The position numbers and the translations under genes were made by a program. Positions 52,920-61,643 of a stretch of DNA of 64,000 bases are shown here, in pieces. This DNA is from Paenibacillus albiflavus. GTDB lineage: Bacteria; Bacillota; Bacilli; Paenibacillales; NBRC-103111. The DNA is taken from positions 1-64,000 of the forward strand of contig NZ_SKFG01000006.1 of NCBI RefSeq assembly GCF_004344915.1. The letters are read 5' to 3'. The stretch's first letter is position 1. Each line of letters opens with the position of its first letter. The notes under the pieces were generated by a model. That model was not told the DNA's origin. It saw only the letters and a list, made by a program, of their open reading frames with translations, and did no database searches.

Positions 52920-53022
52920 GTTTTTAATTCTCCCTAGCAAGAAACTGCCGACTTTTCGGATGTACTTAACCATTATAGGAAGGTTAGAGGATATGGTAAA
53001 ATGATTGAAAGTAAAGTTTATC

Positions 53023-53037
53023 ATCATTTAAAATGAT
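53023..53037. promoter_or_regulatory. LysR-type operator
   Basis: ATCATTT-A-AAATGAT, which also fits the LysR pattern ATC-N9-GAT. Lies between divergent eamA and lysR starts, 48 bases before the LysR start. Confidence 0.6.
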
Positions 53038-53084
53038 ATTTTGCACAGGGTGTGTTCGTAACAGAGAGCTGAGGAGAGGTTGTA

Positions 53085-53960
53085 TTGGAGCTTAATGACT
53101 TAAAAATTTTTCAGACCGTTGCTACATGTGGAAGTATTAGTAAGGCTGCATTGGAACTGAACTACGTTCAATCCAATATTACAGCAAGAATTAAGGTGCT
53201 TGAGAAAGAGCTTCGGACGCCATTGTTCTATCGGCATAAGCGAGGAATGATCTTAAACCCGGAAGGAAAGCGGTTGTTAGAACAATCGAGGGGGATCTTG
53301 GCGGGAATAGAGCGAGTGAAACGCACATTTCAAGATAAATCGAACCCCTCAGGTGTCCTGGAGATTGGAATTGTGGAGACGGTGATGGCTCTACCAGATA
53401 TTTTGTCCTCCTATTGCAGGAAGTACCCTAATGTTGAATTATCTTTAAAGGCTGGGGTTACCGAGTTTTTATTGCAACAGGTAATTGATATGAAGCTGGA
53501 TGGAGCCTTTGTGACAGGGCCTATCAGGCATCCATTAATCGAACAGGTTGAGGTTATTCAAGAAAAGCTAGTACTTGTATCCAAAGAAAAAACCTTTTCG
53601 ATGGAGGACATAACCCAAAGGCCATTGTTGCTATACAATAAAGGCTGCGGGTATCGCGAAAGACTGGAAAGCTGGATGAAGACGGCGGGAATTATCCCAA
53701 AACAGATCATGGAGTTTGGAACGCTCGGGACGATTATAGGCAGTGTATCTGCAGGAATAGGAATAACGATTATCCCGGAATCATCTATTGCCGATCTAGT
53801 TGCCAAAGGCACCGTATTCTGCCACAGCGTACCTGAACCATACCATGAAATTACGACTATTTTTATCCGGCGAAAAGATTCATATACAACGAGCACATTA
53901 CAATGTTTTATGGATGAAATTGTTGCTCGCGCTTCTGTGAAGCAAACGTTTTTTTCTTAA
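53085..53960 (+). CDS. LysR-family transcriptional regulator
   Basis: 291 aa. N-terminal HTH (L-K-I-F-Q-T-V-A-T-C-G-S-I-S-K-A-A-L-E-L-N-Y-V-Q-S) and periplasmic-binding-like effector domain. TTG 53085 has GAGGAGAGG upstream. Divergent from the EamA exporter, which it probably regulates in response to the exported compound. Confidence 0.92.
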   Translation: MELNDLKIFQTVATCGSISKAALELNYVQSNITARIKVLEKELRTPLFYRHKRGMILNPEGKRLLEQSRGILAGIERVKRTFQDKSNPSGVLEIGIVETVMALPDILSSYCRKYPNVELSLKAGVTEFLLQQVIDMKLDGAFVTGPIRHPLIEQVEVIQEKLVLVSKEKTFSMEDITQRPLLLYNKGCGYRERLESWMKTAGIIPKQIMEFGTLGTIIGSVSAGIGITIIPESSIADLVAKGTVFCHSVPEPYHEITTIFIRRKDSYTTSTLQCFMDEIVARASVKQTFFS

Positions 53961-53965
53961 GAGAG

Positions 53966-54005
53966 TCTATCCTCTTGTAGCGTTTGTTTCGCGATAGACG
54001 TTTTG
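53966..54005 (+). terminator. Terminator of the LysR gene
   Basis: gtctatc/gatagac stem (53966-53972 with 53994-54000) with inner pairing, then GTTTT. Confidence 0.7.
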
Positions 54006-54069
54006 GCTCTCAGGCATTACACTAGGACAAGTGTAGAAATAGAATAGAAATAGTAGGAGCATACAAAAC

Positions 54070-55461
54070 GTGACATCATTAGATCAAACACCATCTTGGA
54101 AAAAACTTCGTCTCTTTACGGTTACTTGGCCCATTTTCATCGATTCCGTGCTTCGGATGATGCTGGGTACGGTGGACGTGTTTATGTTAAGCCGCATTTC
54201 CGACACGGCGACGGGGGCGGTAGGGTTAGCCAACGAAATCATTTTCTTTTGTATTCTGATGTTCGGCTTTGTCGGAATCGGAACCAGCGTTGCGGTGTCC
54301 CAATATATCGGCGCCAGACGGGAGCAGGAAGCGAGCCGCATCTCGGCGCACGCCATTGCGATTAACCTGATTTTTGGGATCATCGTCAGCATCATACTCT
54401 TTAGTTTTGGAGAGCCTCTAATGCGGCTGATGCATTTAAGTCCAGAACAAATTGGGATCGCAAGTCATTATTTAAAGATTATCGGTGGCTTTATTTGGAT
54501 TGAAGCGCTCTCTTATGCCATTTCGTCGGTTATTCGATCCACCGGACATACGAAGAGTGTTATGTATGTGACATTAGGCGTCAATTTGATTCATGTAGCA
54601 GGCAATTATTTGCTTATATTCGGTAACTTTGGCTTTCCGGAATGGGGTGTTACAGGAGCGGCTGTATCGACGGTTGTTAGCCGATTACTCGGCATCGTCG
54701 TTCTTATCCTGATATTGTACCGCCGCATTCCTGCACCGATTCGGCGTAAGGATTACGTTAGCTGGAACGGCACCTATGTGAAGCAGATTCTGAGCGTTGG
54801 CTTGCCTGCTGCAGGCGAGCATCTCTCCTGGCAGTCGCAGTACCTCATGATCATAGGCTTTGTCAATATGATTGGCGTCACGGCGTTAAATACGCATGTT
54901 TACGTCATGAATGTATCGAACTATTTTATGGCGCTTGCGATGGCAATCGGGGCGGGTACGGAGATCATTGTCGGACAAATGGTTGGCGCGGGGGAAATGA
55001 ATGCGGCCTACCGTAGACTGATGAAAAGCGTGAAAATCAGCTTCCTATTAACGCTGGCCATCGTCGGTACGGCATCGCTATTCCGCCATGAGTTGATCGG
55101 CATGTTCACGAAGGACCCAGACATCATAGCCGTGGGAGCAAGTATTTTCTTGCTTTCTATCGTACTTGAGCCCGGCCGGACGTTCAACATTGTCATTATC
55201 AATTCGCTGCGTGCCGCTGGCGATGCGCGTTTCCCCGTTCTGATGGGTGTGCTTTCCATGTGGGGAGTCTCGGTACCGCTTGCTTACTTGCTGGGCGTTC
55301 ATTTCGGGTTCGGGTTGTTCGGCGTTTGGATCGCGTTTGTGGTGGATGAGTGGTTACGTGGGATCATCATGCTGCTTCGCTGGAGAAGCCGGGCATGGGA
55401 GAAGAAAGCGCTCGTGAAGCCGAATTCCGTTACGGAAACCGGCAATGAATTGACTGTTTAG
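54070..55461 (+). CDS. MATE-family efflux transporter
   Basis: 463 aa, 12 helices in two MATE halves. The N-terminal pattern W-P-I-F-I-D-S-V-L-R-M-M-L-G-T-V-D-V-F-M-L is typical. Na+- or H+-driven exporter of cationic drugs or metabolites. GTG 54070 has TAGGAG 10 bases upstream. Single gene ended by a strong convergent terminator. Confidence 0.93.
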   Translation: MTSLDQTPSWKKLRLFTVTWPIFIDSVLRMMLGTVDVFMLSRISDTATGAVGLANEIIFFCILMFGFVGIGTSVAVSQYIGARREQEASRISAHAIAINLIFGIIVSIILFSFGEPLMRLMHLSPEQIGIASHYLKIIGGFIWIEALSYAISSVIRSTGHTKSVMYVTLGVNLIHVAGNYLLIFGNFGFPEWGVTGAAVSTVVSRLLGIVVLILILYRRIPAPIRRKDYVSWNGTYVKQILSVGLPAAGEHLSWQSQYLMIIGFVNMIGVTALNTHVYVMNVSNYFMALAMAIGAGTEIIVGQMVGAGEMNAAYRRLMKSVKISFLLTLAIVGTASLFRHELIGMFTKDPDIIAVGASIFLLSIVLEPGRTFNIVIINSLRAAGDARFPVLMGVLSMWGVSVPLAYLLGVHFGFGLFGVWIAFVVDEWLRGIIMLLRWRSRAWEKKALVKPNSVTETGNELTV

Positions 55462-55472
55462 AGAAAATGAGT

Positions 55473-55505
55473 AAAGGCACCTTTGATTAGAAGGTGCCTT
55501 TGTTT
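55473..55505. terminator. Bidirectional terminator
   Basis: 11-bp perfect stem aaaggcacctt/aaggtgccttt (55473-55483 with 55491-55501), followed by GTTTT, between the converging MATE and sigma-factor genes. Confidence 0.88.
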
Positions 55506-55525
55506 TGCTTCGGCATGGGCAACTT

Positions 55526-56803
55526 TTAATTTGAGTGGAGTCTTGAACGTTCAGGACTTCTTCCGAATCCGCCATCTACTATTCTGACTTTTGCTCGTTG
55601 ATGTAAGAATTGTTTTACGGATAAATCTTCACAAAGTCCAATGGCGCGGCTGTAAGCAGCTTGAGCTTCCTCGATTTTGTCCATATTCTCGTACAAATGG
55701 GCAGCAAGTGCCCAATAAGGTTGGTAGTTTGCGATTTTAGCCTGAGGAATAGCTTCAAGTAGGGTTAGCCCCTTGTCAGTCCCATATGCTTCTGCAACGG
55801 CGGCTGCTCGTCCCACTAGAACCCCGATAGTCGGACTTAAGCGGATGAGTCCTTCATATAACAACGCGATTTCTTCCCACTGGGTACATCCGGTCCGCGC
55901 CCGCTGGGAATGAACCGATTGAATGGCCGCCAAGAGCTGGAATCGTCCTATTCGACCTGATCGCGCTGCTGTATGAAGACATTGCTCTGCCTCCATCATC
56001 AGGGAGGCTGACCAGCGTGACGTATCCTGCTCAGAGAGTGGAACATAGTTCCCTGTGTCATCGCGCCGCGCTTTCCGCCTTGCCTCGCAATGCAGCATTA
56101 ACGAAAGAAGCCCCTGAACTTCGGGTTCGTCAGGCATATACTTCGTAAGGAGCCTTCCCAGGTAAATTGCCTCATCGACTAAACCTTTGTGGCGCGAATC
56201 CACGCCCGCAAGTATCTCCCAACCGCTTCCATAGGCTGCATAAATAGCTTCTAATACGGCGTCCAAGCGCCCAGGCAATTCTTCGACTTCAGGCATGGTG
56301 AACATCAATCGATCGGTTCGAATTTTTGCTTTTGCACGCGTAAGCCGTTGACCCATCGCAGAGGGCTTAACAACGAATGCAGACGCGATGTGACCAGCAT
56401 TAATGCCAAGTACGGTCTGCAGCATTAGCGGGGTGCGAACCGATGGATCAATATCTGGATGTGTGCAAAGAAACATCATTTTTAACCGTTCATCGGGAAA
56501 AGACGTGCCAAAGGAAGTCTTTTGCTGGACTTCCTCCGACATACTGAGCAAAGCAGGCAAAGCTCTTTCGGAAACACGGTCGCGGCGGGCGCGATCGATA
56601 AGCCGCCGCCTGGCTACTTTAAGAAGCCAGGCTTCCGGCTTATTTGGAATGCCAATCTGGGGCCATAATTCTAGAGCAGAGAGAAGGGCATCCCCGAGCG
56701 CATCTTCAACTGCTTCCAGGTCACGCCAGTTTACTGCAAGGTATGCAATCAGCTTCCCGTAAGCGTCGCGCACGGTAGTTTCGACAACATGATGAGGACT
56801 CAT
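55526..56803 (-). CDS. ECF42-like sigma factor with C-terminal TPR-type extension
   Basis: 425 aa, more than twice a normal ECF sigma factor. Sigma-2 region at about 20-80 (W-R-D-L-E-A-V-E-D-A-L-G-D-A, A-W-L-L-K-V-A-R-R-R-L-I-D), sigma-4 at about 110-180, then a long helical repeat domain (about 190-425). This architecture, together with an upstream DGPF/YciI partner gene (7-base gap), fits group ECF42. Target genes and stimulus are not visible. Convergent with the MATE gene. Confidence 0.9.
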   Translation of the reverse strand: MSPHHVVETTVRDAYGKLIAYLAVNWRDLEAVEDALGDALLSALELWPQIGIPNKPEAWLLKVARRRLIDRARRDRVSERALPALLSMSEEVQQKTSFGTSFPDERLKMMFLCTHPDIDPSVRTPLMLQTVLGINAGHIASAFVVKPSAMGQRLTRAKAKIRTDRLMFTMPEVEELPGRLDAVLEAIYAAYGSGWEILAGVDSRHKGLVDEAIYLGRLLTKYMPDEPEVQGLLSLMLHCEARRKARRDDTGNYVPLSEQDTSRWSASLMMEAEQCLHTAARSGRIGRFQLLAAIQSVHSQRARTGCTQWEEIALLYEGLIRLSPTIGVLVGRAAAVAEAYGTDKGLTLLEAIPQAKIANYQPYWALAAHLYENMDKIEEAQAAYSRAIGLCEDLSVKQFLHQRAKVRIVDGGFGRSPERSRLHSN

Positions 56804-56810
56804 CGAAATA

Positions 56811-57158
56811 TCACTTTAGCGAAGGGAGATTCTGTCTCACTTCAACCGCATTCACAGGGGCTCGGGCTGCCCACTCCAACGCGGTGTCCAGATCGGGTAC
56901 GTCTATAACGAATAAACCGCCGAGTTGTTCTTTGGTCTCGGTAAAAGGTCCATCCTGTACAAACATATCTCCGTCACGTCGCAGTAGAGTTGCCGCTGTC
57001 TCAGGAGCATGAAGGCCAAATCCGCTGACAACAATGCCAGATTCACGCAACGCATGCACATAATGAGACCAACCTGCCAGGTATTCCTCCTGTCTTGCTG
57101 GATCCTTGCGAGCGGCGAAATCCTCAGGACTTTCATAAAACATAAGTGAGAAATGCAT
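56811..57158 (-). CDS. YciI-type DGPF-domain protein
   Basis: 115 aa dimeric ferredoxin-like fold with Q-D-G-P-F-T-E-T-K-E-Q-L-G-G-L-F-V-I-D near residues 65-85, the DGPF signature. Proteins of this type accompany ECF42 sigma factors and may act as their sensors or be co-regulated. The start (M-H-F-S-L-M-F-Y-E-S) has GAGAGGAG upstream. Confidence 0.92.
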   Translation of the reverse strand: MHFSLMFYESPEDFAARKDPARQEEYLAGWSHYVHALRESGIVVSGFGLHAPETAATLLRRDGDMFVQDGPFTETKEQLGGLFVIDVPDLDTALEWAARAPVNAVEVRQNLPSLK

Positions 57159-57249
57159 ACTTCAAACTCCTCTCATTTTTTAAGTTCGTGATCATCTATC
57201 ACATAGTAATGTCGTTTAAAGGATGTGGATTTCTACAATTCATGATTTT

Positions 57250-57798
57250 TTAATTATACTTTTGAAGAAAGGCTTTTACTTTTTCATAAGCAAACTGAGT
57301 GCTCAAATTATCTGGTACTAAATCAAAAATATGATCGGCTTTCGGAAGAAGATAAAATTCATGGGGAATGTTATTTTCTTTTAGCTTTCCATTCAAAATT
57401 TCAGCCTGTTCTTCTGGAACAATTCGATCACTTGCTCCTAAAAGTGTAATCGTAGGAGGTGTATTTTCTTGAATGTAACTGATCGGAGAAAGTATTGTAT
57501 AACGATCAGGGAATTGTGAAGGTGTACCCCCAATGTATGTTTCCATAACACTTTGCACATAGTCAGGGCTAGGATCGTTGTTATAAAATTCCGTCATATC
57601 TGCCGGTCCACTCATTATGTTCGGAAGTCCGCTTGGATTCCAAATATAGTATGTCATATAGCCGATAACAAGAAATGCTATCACTGCAAGAATTGTCAGT
57701 AGCCATTGATAAAATCCTCTAGGACGCCATGATGTTAGTTGTTTTTGTTGAACCATTACGTTTACATTTTTTTCCAAACTTTTATGATCTCTGTACAA
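57250..57798 (-). CDS. Membrane-anchored alpha/beta-hydrolase fragment lacking the nucleophile
   Basis: 182 aa. A helix at about 30-52 is followed by a sequence matching only the C-terminal third of acetyl-esterase-like alpha/beta hydrolases: G-A-S-D-R-I-V-P (acid) and K-A-D-H-I-F-D (histidine) are present, but the G-x-S-x-G serine and oxyanion region are missing. Probably an in-frame internal deletion joined the anchor to the end of the enzyme; it may be dead. Start uncertain (TTG 57798 or ATG 57756), no strong ribosome site. Follows the four-helix protein by 27 bases. Confidence 0.6.
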   Translation of the reverse strand: MYRDHKSLEKNVNVMVQQKQLTSWRPRGFYQWLLTILAVIAFLVIGYMTYYIWNPSGLPNIMSGPADMTEFYNNDPSPDYVQSVMETYIGGTPSQFPDRYTILSPISYIQENTPPTITLLGASDRIVPEEQAEILNGKLKENNIPHEFYLLPKADHIFDLVPDNLSTQFAYEKVKAFLQKYN

Positions 57799-57825
57799 AA
57801 GGTTGCAGCCTTTAGAAACAAAATG

Positions 57826-58293
57826 TTAGGTTTTATTTATATTCCTTTCAAGGAAGAATCCCCCAAAGAAAATAACTAAACTAATCAGTGTACCGATAAA
57901 TGTCCAAGTCATTACAGAAGTATCTTTGGCGGGACTATATGTTACAACGTATATTACTGCAGTTACAGTATAAATAATGGATGTCACAACCTGAGTAAGA
58001 TGGTTGATTTTAAGAAATAATCTTGCCTTCTTAGCATCCATTTTCACTAATAGCAAACCAATTGCATCCAATATACACAATATTCCGACTATTAAAAGTA
58101 TAATCGCTACAATTTGAGGATACATTTTACCATTAATTATTCCAACTAATACATTGAAACCACTAGAATTTGTAGTTATTGTTCCTGTTGTTATTGAAGC
58201 AAATGGAAGGGCTAAAGTAAGTATTGTCACCAGTGAGAGCACAAGAGCGACATTTACATTAAAGACTACAAGCTTGTTTTTGTTTTCTTTCAA
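57826..58293 (-). CDS. Four-helix membrane protein of unknown function
   Basis: 155 aa, helices at about 10-35, 58-85, 95-118 and 128-150, with a Thr/Ser-rich loop 36-57. TTG 58293 has GGAG 9 bases upstream. No family recognised. It lies directly downstream of the kinase gene of the second two-component system and may be its target or part of the same operon. Confidence 0.65.
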   Translation of the reverse strand: MKENKNKLVVFNVNVALVLSLVTILTLALPFASITTGTITTNSSGFNVLVGIINGKMYPQIVAIILLIVGILCILDAIGLLLVKMDAKKARLFLKINHLTQVVTSIIYTVTAVIYVVTYSPAKDTSVMTWTFIGTLISLVIFFGGFFLERNINKT

Positions 58294-58329
58294 ATTAGAT
58301 CACTCCAGTTTAAGTTGTGATAGATCCTT

Positions 58330-59454
58330 TCAAGAAAAGTCGTTTCCGTTCGTGGGCAAATAAACGGAAAATGTCGTGCCTATACCCGGTTTACTAGCGA
58401 CACGAATGAAACCCCCGTGGGCTTTGACAAAGTGATGGGTAATAGACAGTCCGAGTCCCGTTCCGCCCGAATGCCGCGAACGGGCTTCTTCTACCCGATA
58501 AAAACGATCGAATAGGTGTGCAAGATCTTCCGCCGGAATGCCGATGCCAGTGTCGGCTATGGAAACACTCGCAAAGACCGCTCCCGACACAACAACTTGG
58601 TCTTCTATTATGACGGAAATCGTTCCCCCGCTGGGCGTATAACGGATCGCATTGGTTAGCAAATTAATGAAAACCTGCGTGATTCGTCTCACATCGGCCA
58701 ACACCATTACCGGACTTGTTCGTGAAGAAAGCTGGACTTCTAGTCCGCATTCTTCCGCTTCATGCTGCACGTCTTCAACGATCTGTTCGAGCCTTGCCGT
58801 CAGATCGAGCGGCTGACGGTCGAGCGATAAACGGCCCGCCTCAGCAAGGGACAAGACATGAAGATCCTCCACCAGCAGGCTTAGACGGATAACTTCATCA
58901 TGAAGTCGAAGAAGCGTTTCCGGAGAGATGTCATTTCCATCTTGCTGGGCATTTTCCAGTTTGAGCTGCATAATGGATAGCGGTGTGCGGAGTTCGTGAG
59001 CGACATCGGCCACCAATCGCCTGCGGGCATCCTCGGCTTCTCGGAGCCGAAGTGTCATTTCATTGAATGTTTGGATCACTTTACCGTATTCGTCTCTCGT
59101 TTGTACAGGAACTTTTACCTCCAGATCCCCTTGCGCAACGCGTTCGATAGCTACAACGAGTTTTCTAAGCGGAAGTGTCAATACCCCCGAAATCCATAAG
59201 CTAAAGAATTCTCCGATCGCTACGATAAAAACCCCTTTTACAATTCCGATCAGTTTCATCTTATCCATTATATATGTTTTCATGATCTCGATTTGCTCGC
59301 CAGGTGCGGCGATCAAGTAAGCTTCATTGATTTCGGCTTTGCGAAATTGATCAAACAAGAAGTTGATATAAATCTGATTGGTTAGGGAATGAGTGATTAC
59401 GATGATTAAAACAAGAAGACCCATATAGGTGAATATTTTTTGGCGGACTGTCAT
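58330..59454 (-). CDS. Sensor histidine kinase
   Basis: 374 aa. Two helices (about 8-30 and 72-95) around a short 40-residue extracytoplasmic loop, HAMP (95-145), HisKA with His153 in A-H-E-L-R-T-P and HATPase_c with N-L-L-T-N-A-I-R-Y, D-T-G-I-G-I-P and G-G-T-G-L-G-L-S-I. The small sensor loop suggests an intramembrane or membrane-stress signal. ATG 59454 overlaps the regulator stop (ATGA). Confidence 0.92.
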   Translation of the reverse strand: MTVRQKIFTYMGLLVLIIVITHSLTNQIYINFLFDQFRKAEINEAYLIAAPGEQIEIMKTYIMDKMKLIGIVKGVFIVAIGEFFSLWISGVLTLPLRKLVVAIERVAQGDLEVKVPVQTRDEYGKVIQTFNEMTLRLREAEDARRRLVADVAHELRTPLSIMQLKLENAQQDGNDISPETLLRLHDEVIRLSLLVEDLHVLSLAEAGRLSLDRQPLDLTARLEQIVEDVQHEAEECGLEVQLSSRTSPVMVLADVRRITQVFINLLTNAIRYTPSGGTISVIIEDQVVVSGAVFASVSIADTGIGIPAEDLAHLFDRFYRVEEARSRHSGGTGLGLSITHHFVKAHGGFIRVASKPGIGTTFSVYLPTNGNDFS

Positions 59455-60137
59455 GGTTGTTCACCGAAGCGATACCCAAAACCGTATACGGTTTGAATAT
59501 ATCGAGGTTTGGTCGCATCATCCTCTAATTTTCGGCGGAGATTGCGGATATGGGAATCCATTGTCCGATCATACCCTATGTACTCATCCGCGAGAGCTGT
59601 CTTTAATAATTGCAATCGGCTGAAGACGATTCCTGGCCGCGACGCCAATGTATACAAAATTTTGAATTCGGTCGGTGTCAGCGCGATTTCCTCGCCGTCT
59701 TTGAATACCTGACATTTGGCCTCGGAGATGGTCAGGTTATCCAATTTCAATAGCTTCGGCTGATCATTCGAGCCACGCAAACGGCGAAGCACGGCTCGAA
59801 TCCGCGATGCGAGTTCACGCAAGCTGAAAGGCTTGGTCAAATAATCGTCTGCGCCGAGTTCTAGACCGACGATTCTATCCGATTCATCCGATCTGGCTGT
59901 AACCATAATAATGCCGCAATGCGATGTTTGCCTTAATTCGCGGCATACATCGATACCGCTTTTTTCCGGGAGCATCCAATCTAGCACGATAAGATCAGGC
60001 TGCTCCTTCCGCACGATCGCAAGCGCTTCATTACCGGTTCGGGCTAACAAGACGCGGAATCCTTCTCGCTGCAAGAATGTCTGCATCTCATCCAGCATGT
60101 TCGGTTCATCCTCTACAAGCAACAATTTTATCTCCAA
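59451..60137 (-). CDS. OmpR-family response regulator
   Basis: 228 aa from TTG 60137, with GAAGAAGGGA 6 bases upstream. The frame is open to 60431, but that extension has no ribosome site and is not part of the receiver domain. Receiver with E-D-E acidic pocket and phospho-Asp in L-I-V-L-D-W-M-L-P, K in T-K-P-F; C-terminal winged helix Y-G-F-G-Y-R-F-G. Pairs with the overlapping kinase gene. Confidence 0.93.
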   Translation of the reverse strand: MEIKLLLVEDEPNMLDEMQTFLQREGFRVLLARTGNEALAIVRKEQPDLIVLDWMLPEKSGIDVCRELRQTSHCGIIMVTARSDESDRIVGLELGADDYLTKPFSLRELASRIRAVLRRLRGSNDQPKLLKLDNLTISEAKCQVFKDGEEIALTPTEFKILYTLASRPGIVFSRLQLLKTALADEYIGYDRTMDSHIRNLRRKLEDDATKPRYIQTVYGFGYRFGEQP

Positions 60138-60326
60138 AGTCAGTCCCTTCTTCCAGCTTAGTTTGAATCCATTATACCCTGATATTTGGGGAGAGTGACG
60201 AAGTCCTCGCAAAAAGAGAGAGATCTGCATATGATCTCGACATTTGTTTTGTAAACTGAGTGGGAAGGAAGAGAAGTAACTTGCTGATTCCATCAAATCC
60301 ACATAATACCAATGGGAGGAATGGTT

Positions 60327-60956
60327 ATGAAGATTACAGTCATTGGCTCCACGGGACGAACGGGTATGCATGTTCTTGAACAAGGTGTTCGTCGAGGACA
60401 TGAATTGACTGCATTTACACGAAGACCGCATTTATTGGAAAATTTCAACGGTCTAAAAAATGTAGTGACAGGGGACGGACTTCATTTATCTGATGTAAAA
60501 AAAGCCATAGACAAGCAGGATGCCATCATTGCCATTGTAGGAGATAGAAGCACCCCGATTGCGACCGATATTACTGGAATAATCATTCAAGCTATGTATG
60601 AGTTAGATGTACAACGCATTGTGTGTGTGAGTTCTTACTTACTTGGATCAACGCGTCCAAGAGTGATAACCCCTCTTTTCCAATGGTTATTGCGTCATTC
60701 TTTGGCGGATCGGTTATCTGCGGATCAATTAATCCAATCCAGTAAGACGGAATGGACGATTGTTCGTGCTACGAGATTGCTTGATAAACCAGCAACCGGC
60801 AACGTGCGTCGGCAAAAAGCAGGGTATGAATTCGAATTCGGTCCGTACGAGATTTGCAGGGCAGACTTGGCGGCTGTCCTTCTTGATATCGTAGAAAGTA
60901 GAGACGACAGCAAGTCTATTATCAACGTCACTTGGGGGAAAAGCAAAAATGAATAA
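60327..60956 (+). CDS. NmrA/SDR-like NAD(P)-binding protein
   Basis: 209 aa. Atypical SDR with I-G-S-T-G-R-T-G at about 6-13 and no Y-x-x-x-K active site. Such proteins are redox sensors or flavin/biliverdin-reductase-like. ATG 60327 has GGGAGGA 6 bases upstream. Overlaps the next gene by 8 bases and is probably co-translated with it; divergent from the response regulator. Confidence 0.87.
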   Translation: MKITVIGSTGRTGMHVLEQGVRRGHELTAFTRRPHLLENFNGLKNVVTGDGLHLSDVKKAIDKQDAIIAIVGDRSTPIATDITGIIIQAMYELDVQRIVCVSSYLLGSTRPRVITPLFQWLLRHSLADRLSADQLIQSSKTEWTIVRATRLLDKPATGNVRRQKAGYEFEFGPYEICRADLAAVLLDIVESRDDSKSIINVTWGKSKNE

Positions 60957-61407
60957 TCAAGCGACTACCAGAATGCAACTGGTTTTTAAATGGATGGCAT
61001 GGATCTGTGGCAAGAGCATGAAGAAGTGGTTGTTGTCACTCGGTCTCGTATTTACGGCAGTGATTATTGTGACCGGATGCGGCGTCAAAGAAGATACAAC
61101 GGCAGCGTCGTCGTCAATCCAGACGGATGCGGAAGCGAGTAGGGAGGCCACAGTCATCACGATCGAAGCGAAAAACTTCGCATTCAACCAGAAGGAAATC
61201 AAAGTGAAAAAGGGCGATAACGTGAGCATTACTCTGAAGAACAGTCAAGGCAATCACGCTATTCATATCGATGGGTACAATAAAGATATTAGAAACAATA
61301 AAACCGTTACATTCGTGGCCGATCAGGCCGGACAATTCAAGTTTTTCTGCTCTATCATGTGCGGCTCAGGACACGCCGATATGGTCGGCACCATTATCGT
61401 GGAATAA
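60949..61407 (+). CDS. CuA-type cupredoxin lipoprotein
   Basis: 152 aa from ATG 60949 (GGGGGAA upstream, overlapping the previous stop) or 129 aa from ATG 61018, which begins an ideal lipoprotein signal ending V-T-G-C. Numbered from 61018: lipid Cys21, cupredoxin domain 45-129, ligands H80/H83, then C111-x3-C115-x3-H119-x2-M122. That spacing is the binuclear CuA motif of cytochrome oxidase subunit II and N2O reductase, but no oxidase helices, other subunits or N2O-reductase genes are nearby. Possibly an electron-transfer or copper-handling protein on the outer membrane face. Confidence 0.88.
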   Translation: MNNQATTRMQLVFKWMAWICGKSMKKWLLSLGLVFTAVIIVTGCGVKEDTTAASSSIQTDAEASREATVITIEAKNFAFNQKEIKVKKGDNVSITLKNSQGNHAIHIDGYNKDIRNNKTVTFVADQAGQFKFFCSIMCGSGHADMVGTIIVE

Positions 61408-61508
61408 TGAATTACGTAAATATAAGGGCACTCAATGGGGGCTCTTATATTTTGCCTTGTAGGTGTTGCGTAGCAAATCCTGATAAACTACGACATGTAT
61501 AATAAAGA

Positions 61509-61534
61509 AACCCTTGAGAGATCAAGGGTTTTTT
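61509..61534 (+). terminator. Strong intrinsic terminator
   Basis: aacccttga/tcaagggtt stem (61509-61517 with 61522-61530) and TTTTTT. A weaker hairpin ataagggc/gctcttat lies at about 61421-61449. Confidence 0.92.
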
Positions 61535-61573
61535 GTTGTAATAAAAAATATACAAAATTAGGTAATAAAATAG

Positions 61574-61625
61574 TTGACTTCATAAAACACCCTGTGGTAC
61601 ATTGTGTATGCACAACATGCACAAT
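61574..61625 (+). promoter_or_regulatory. Promoter and GntR-type operator of the ABC cassette
   Basis: -35 TTGACT (61574-61579), 18-base spacer, -10 TACATT (61598-61603). A dyad attgtgtatg-N5-catgcacaat (61601-61610 with 61616-61625, one mismatch) overlaps the -10 and transcription start, as expected for the GntR/YtrA-type repressor encoded in the operon. Confidence 0.65.
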
Positions 61626-61643
61626 TTAATGAGGAGGTACGGT

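Noticed and set aside
60138-60431. 98-residue N-terminal extension of the second response regulator
   Set aside because: Cys/His/Ser-rich, unlike a receiver, without a ribosome site, and it overlaps the divergent promoter and gene; TTG 60137 is well supported.
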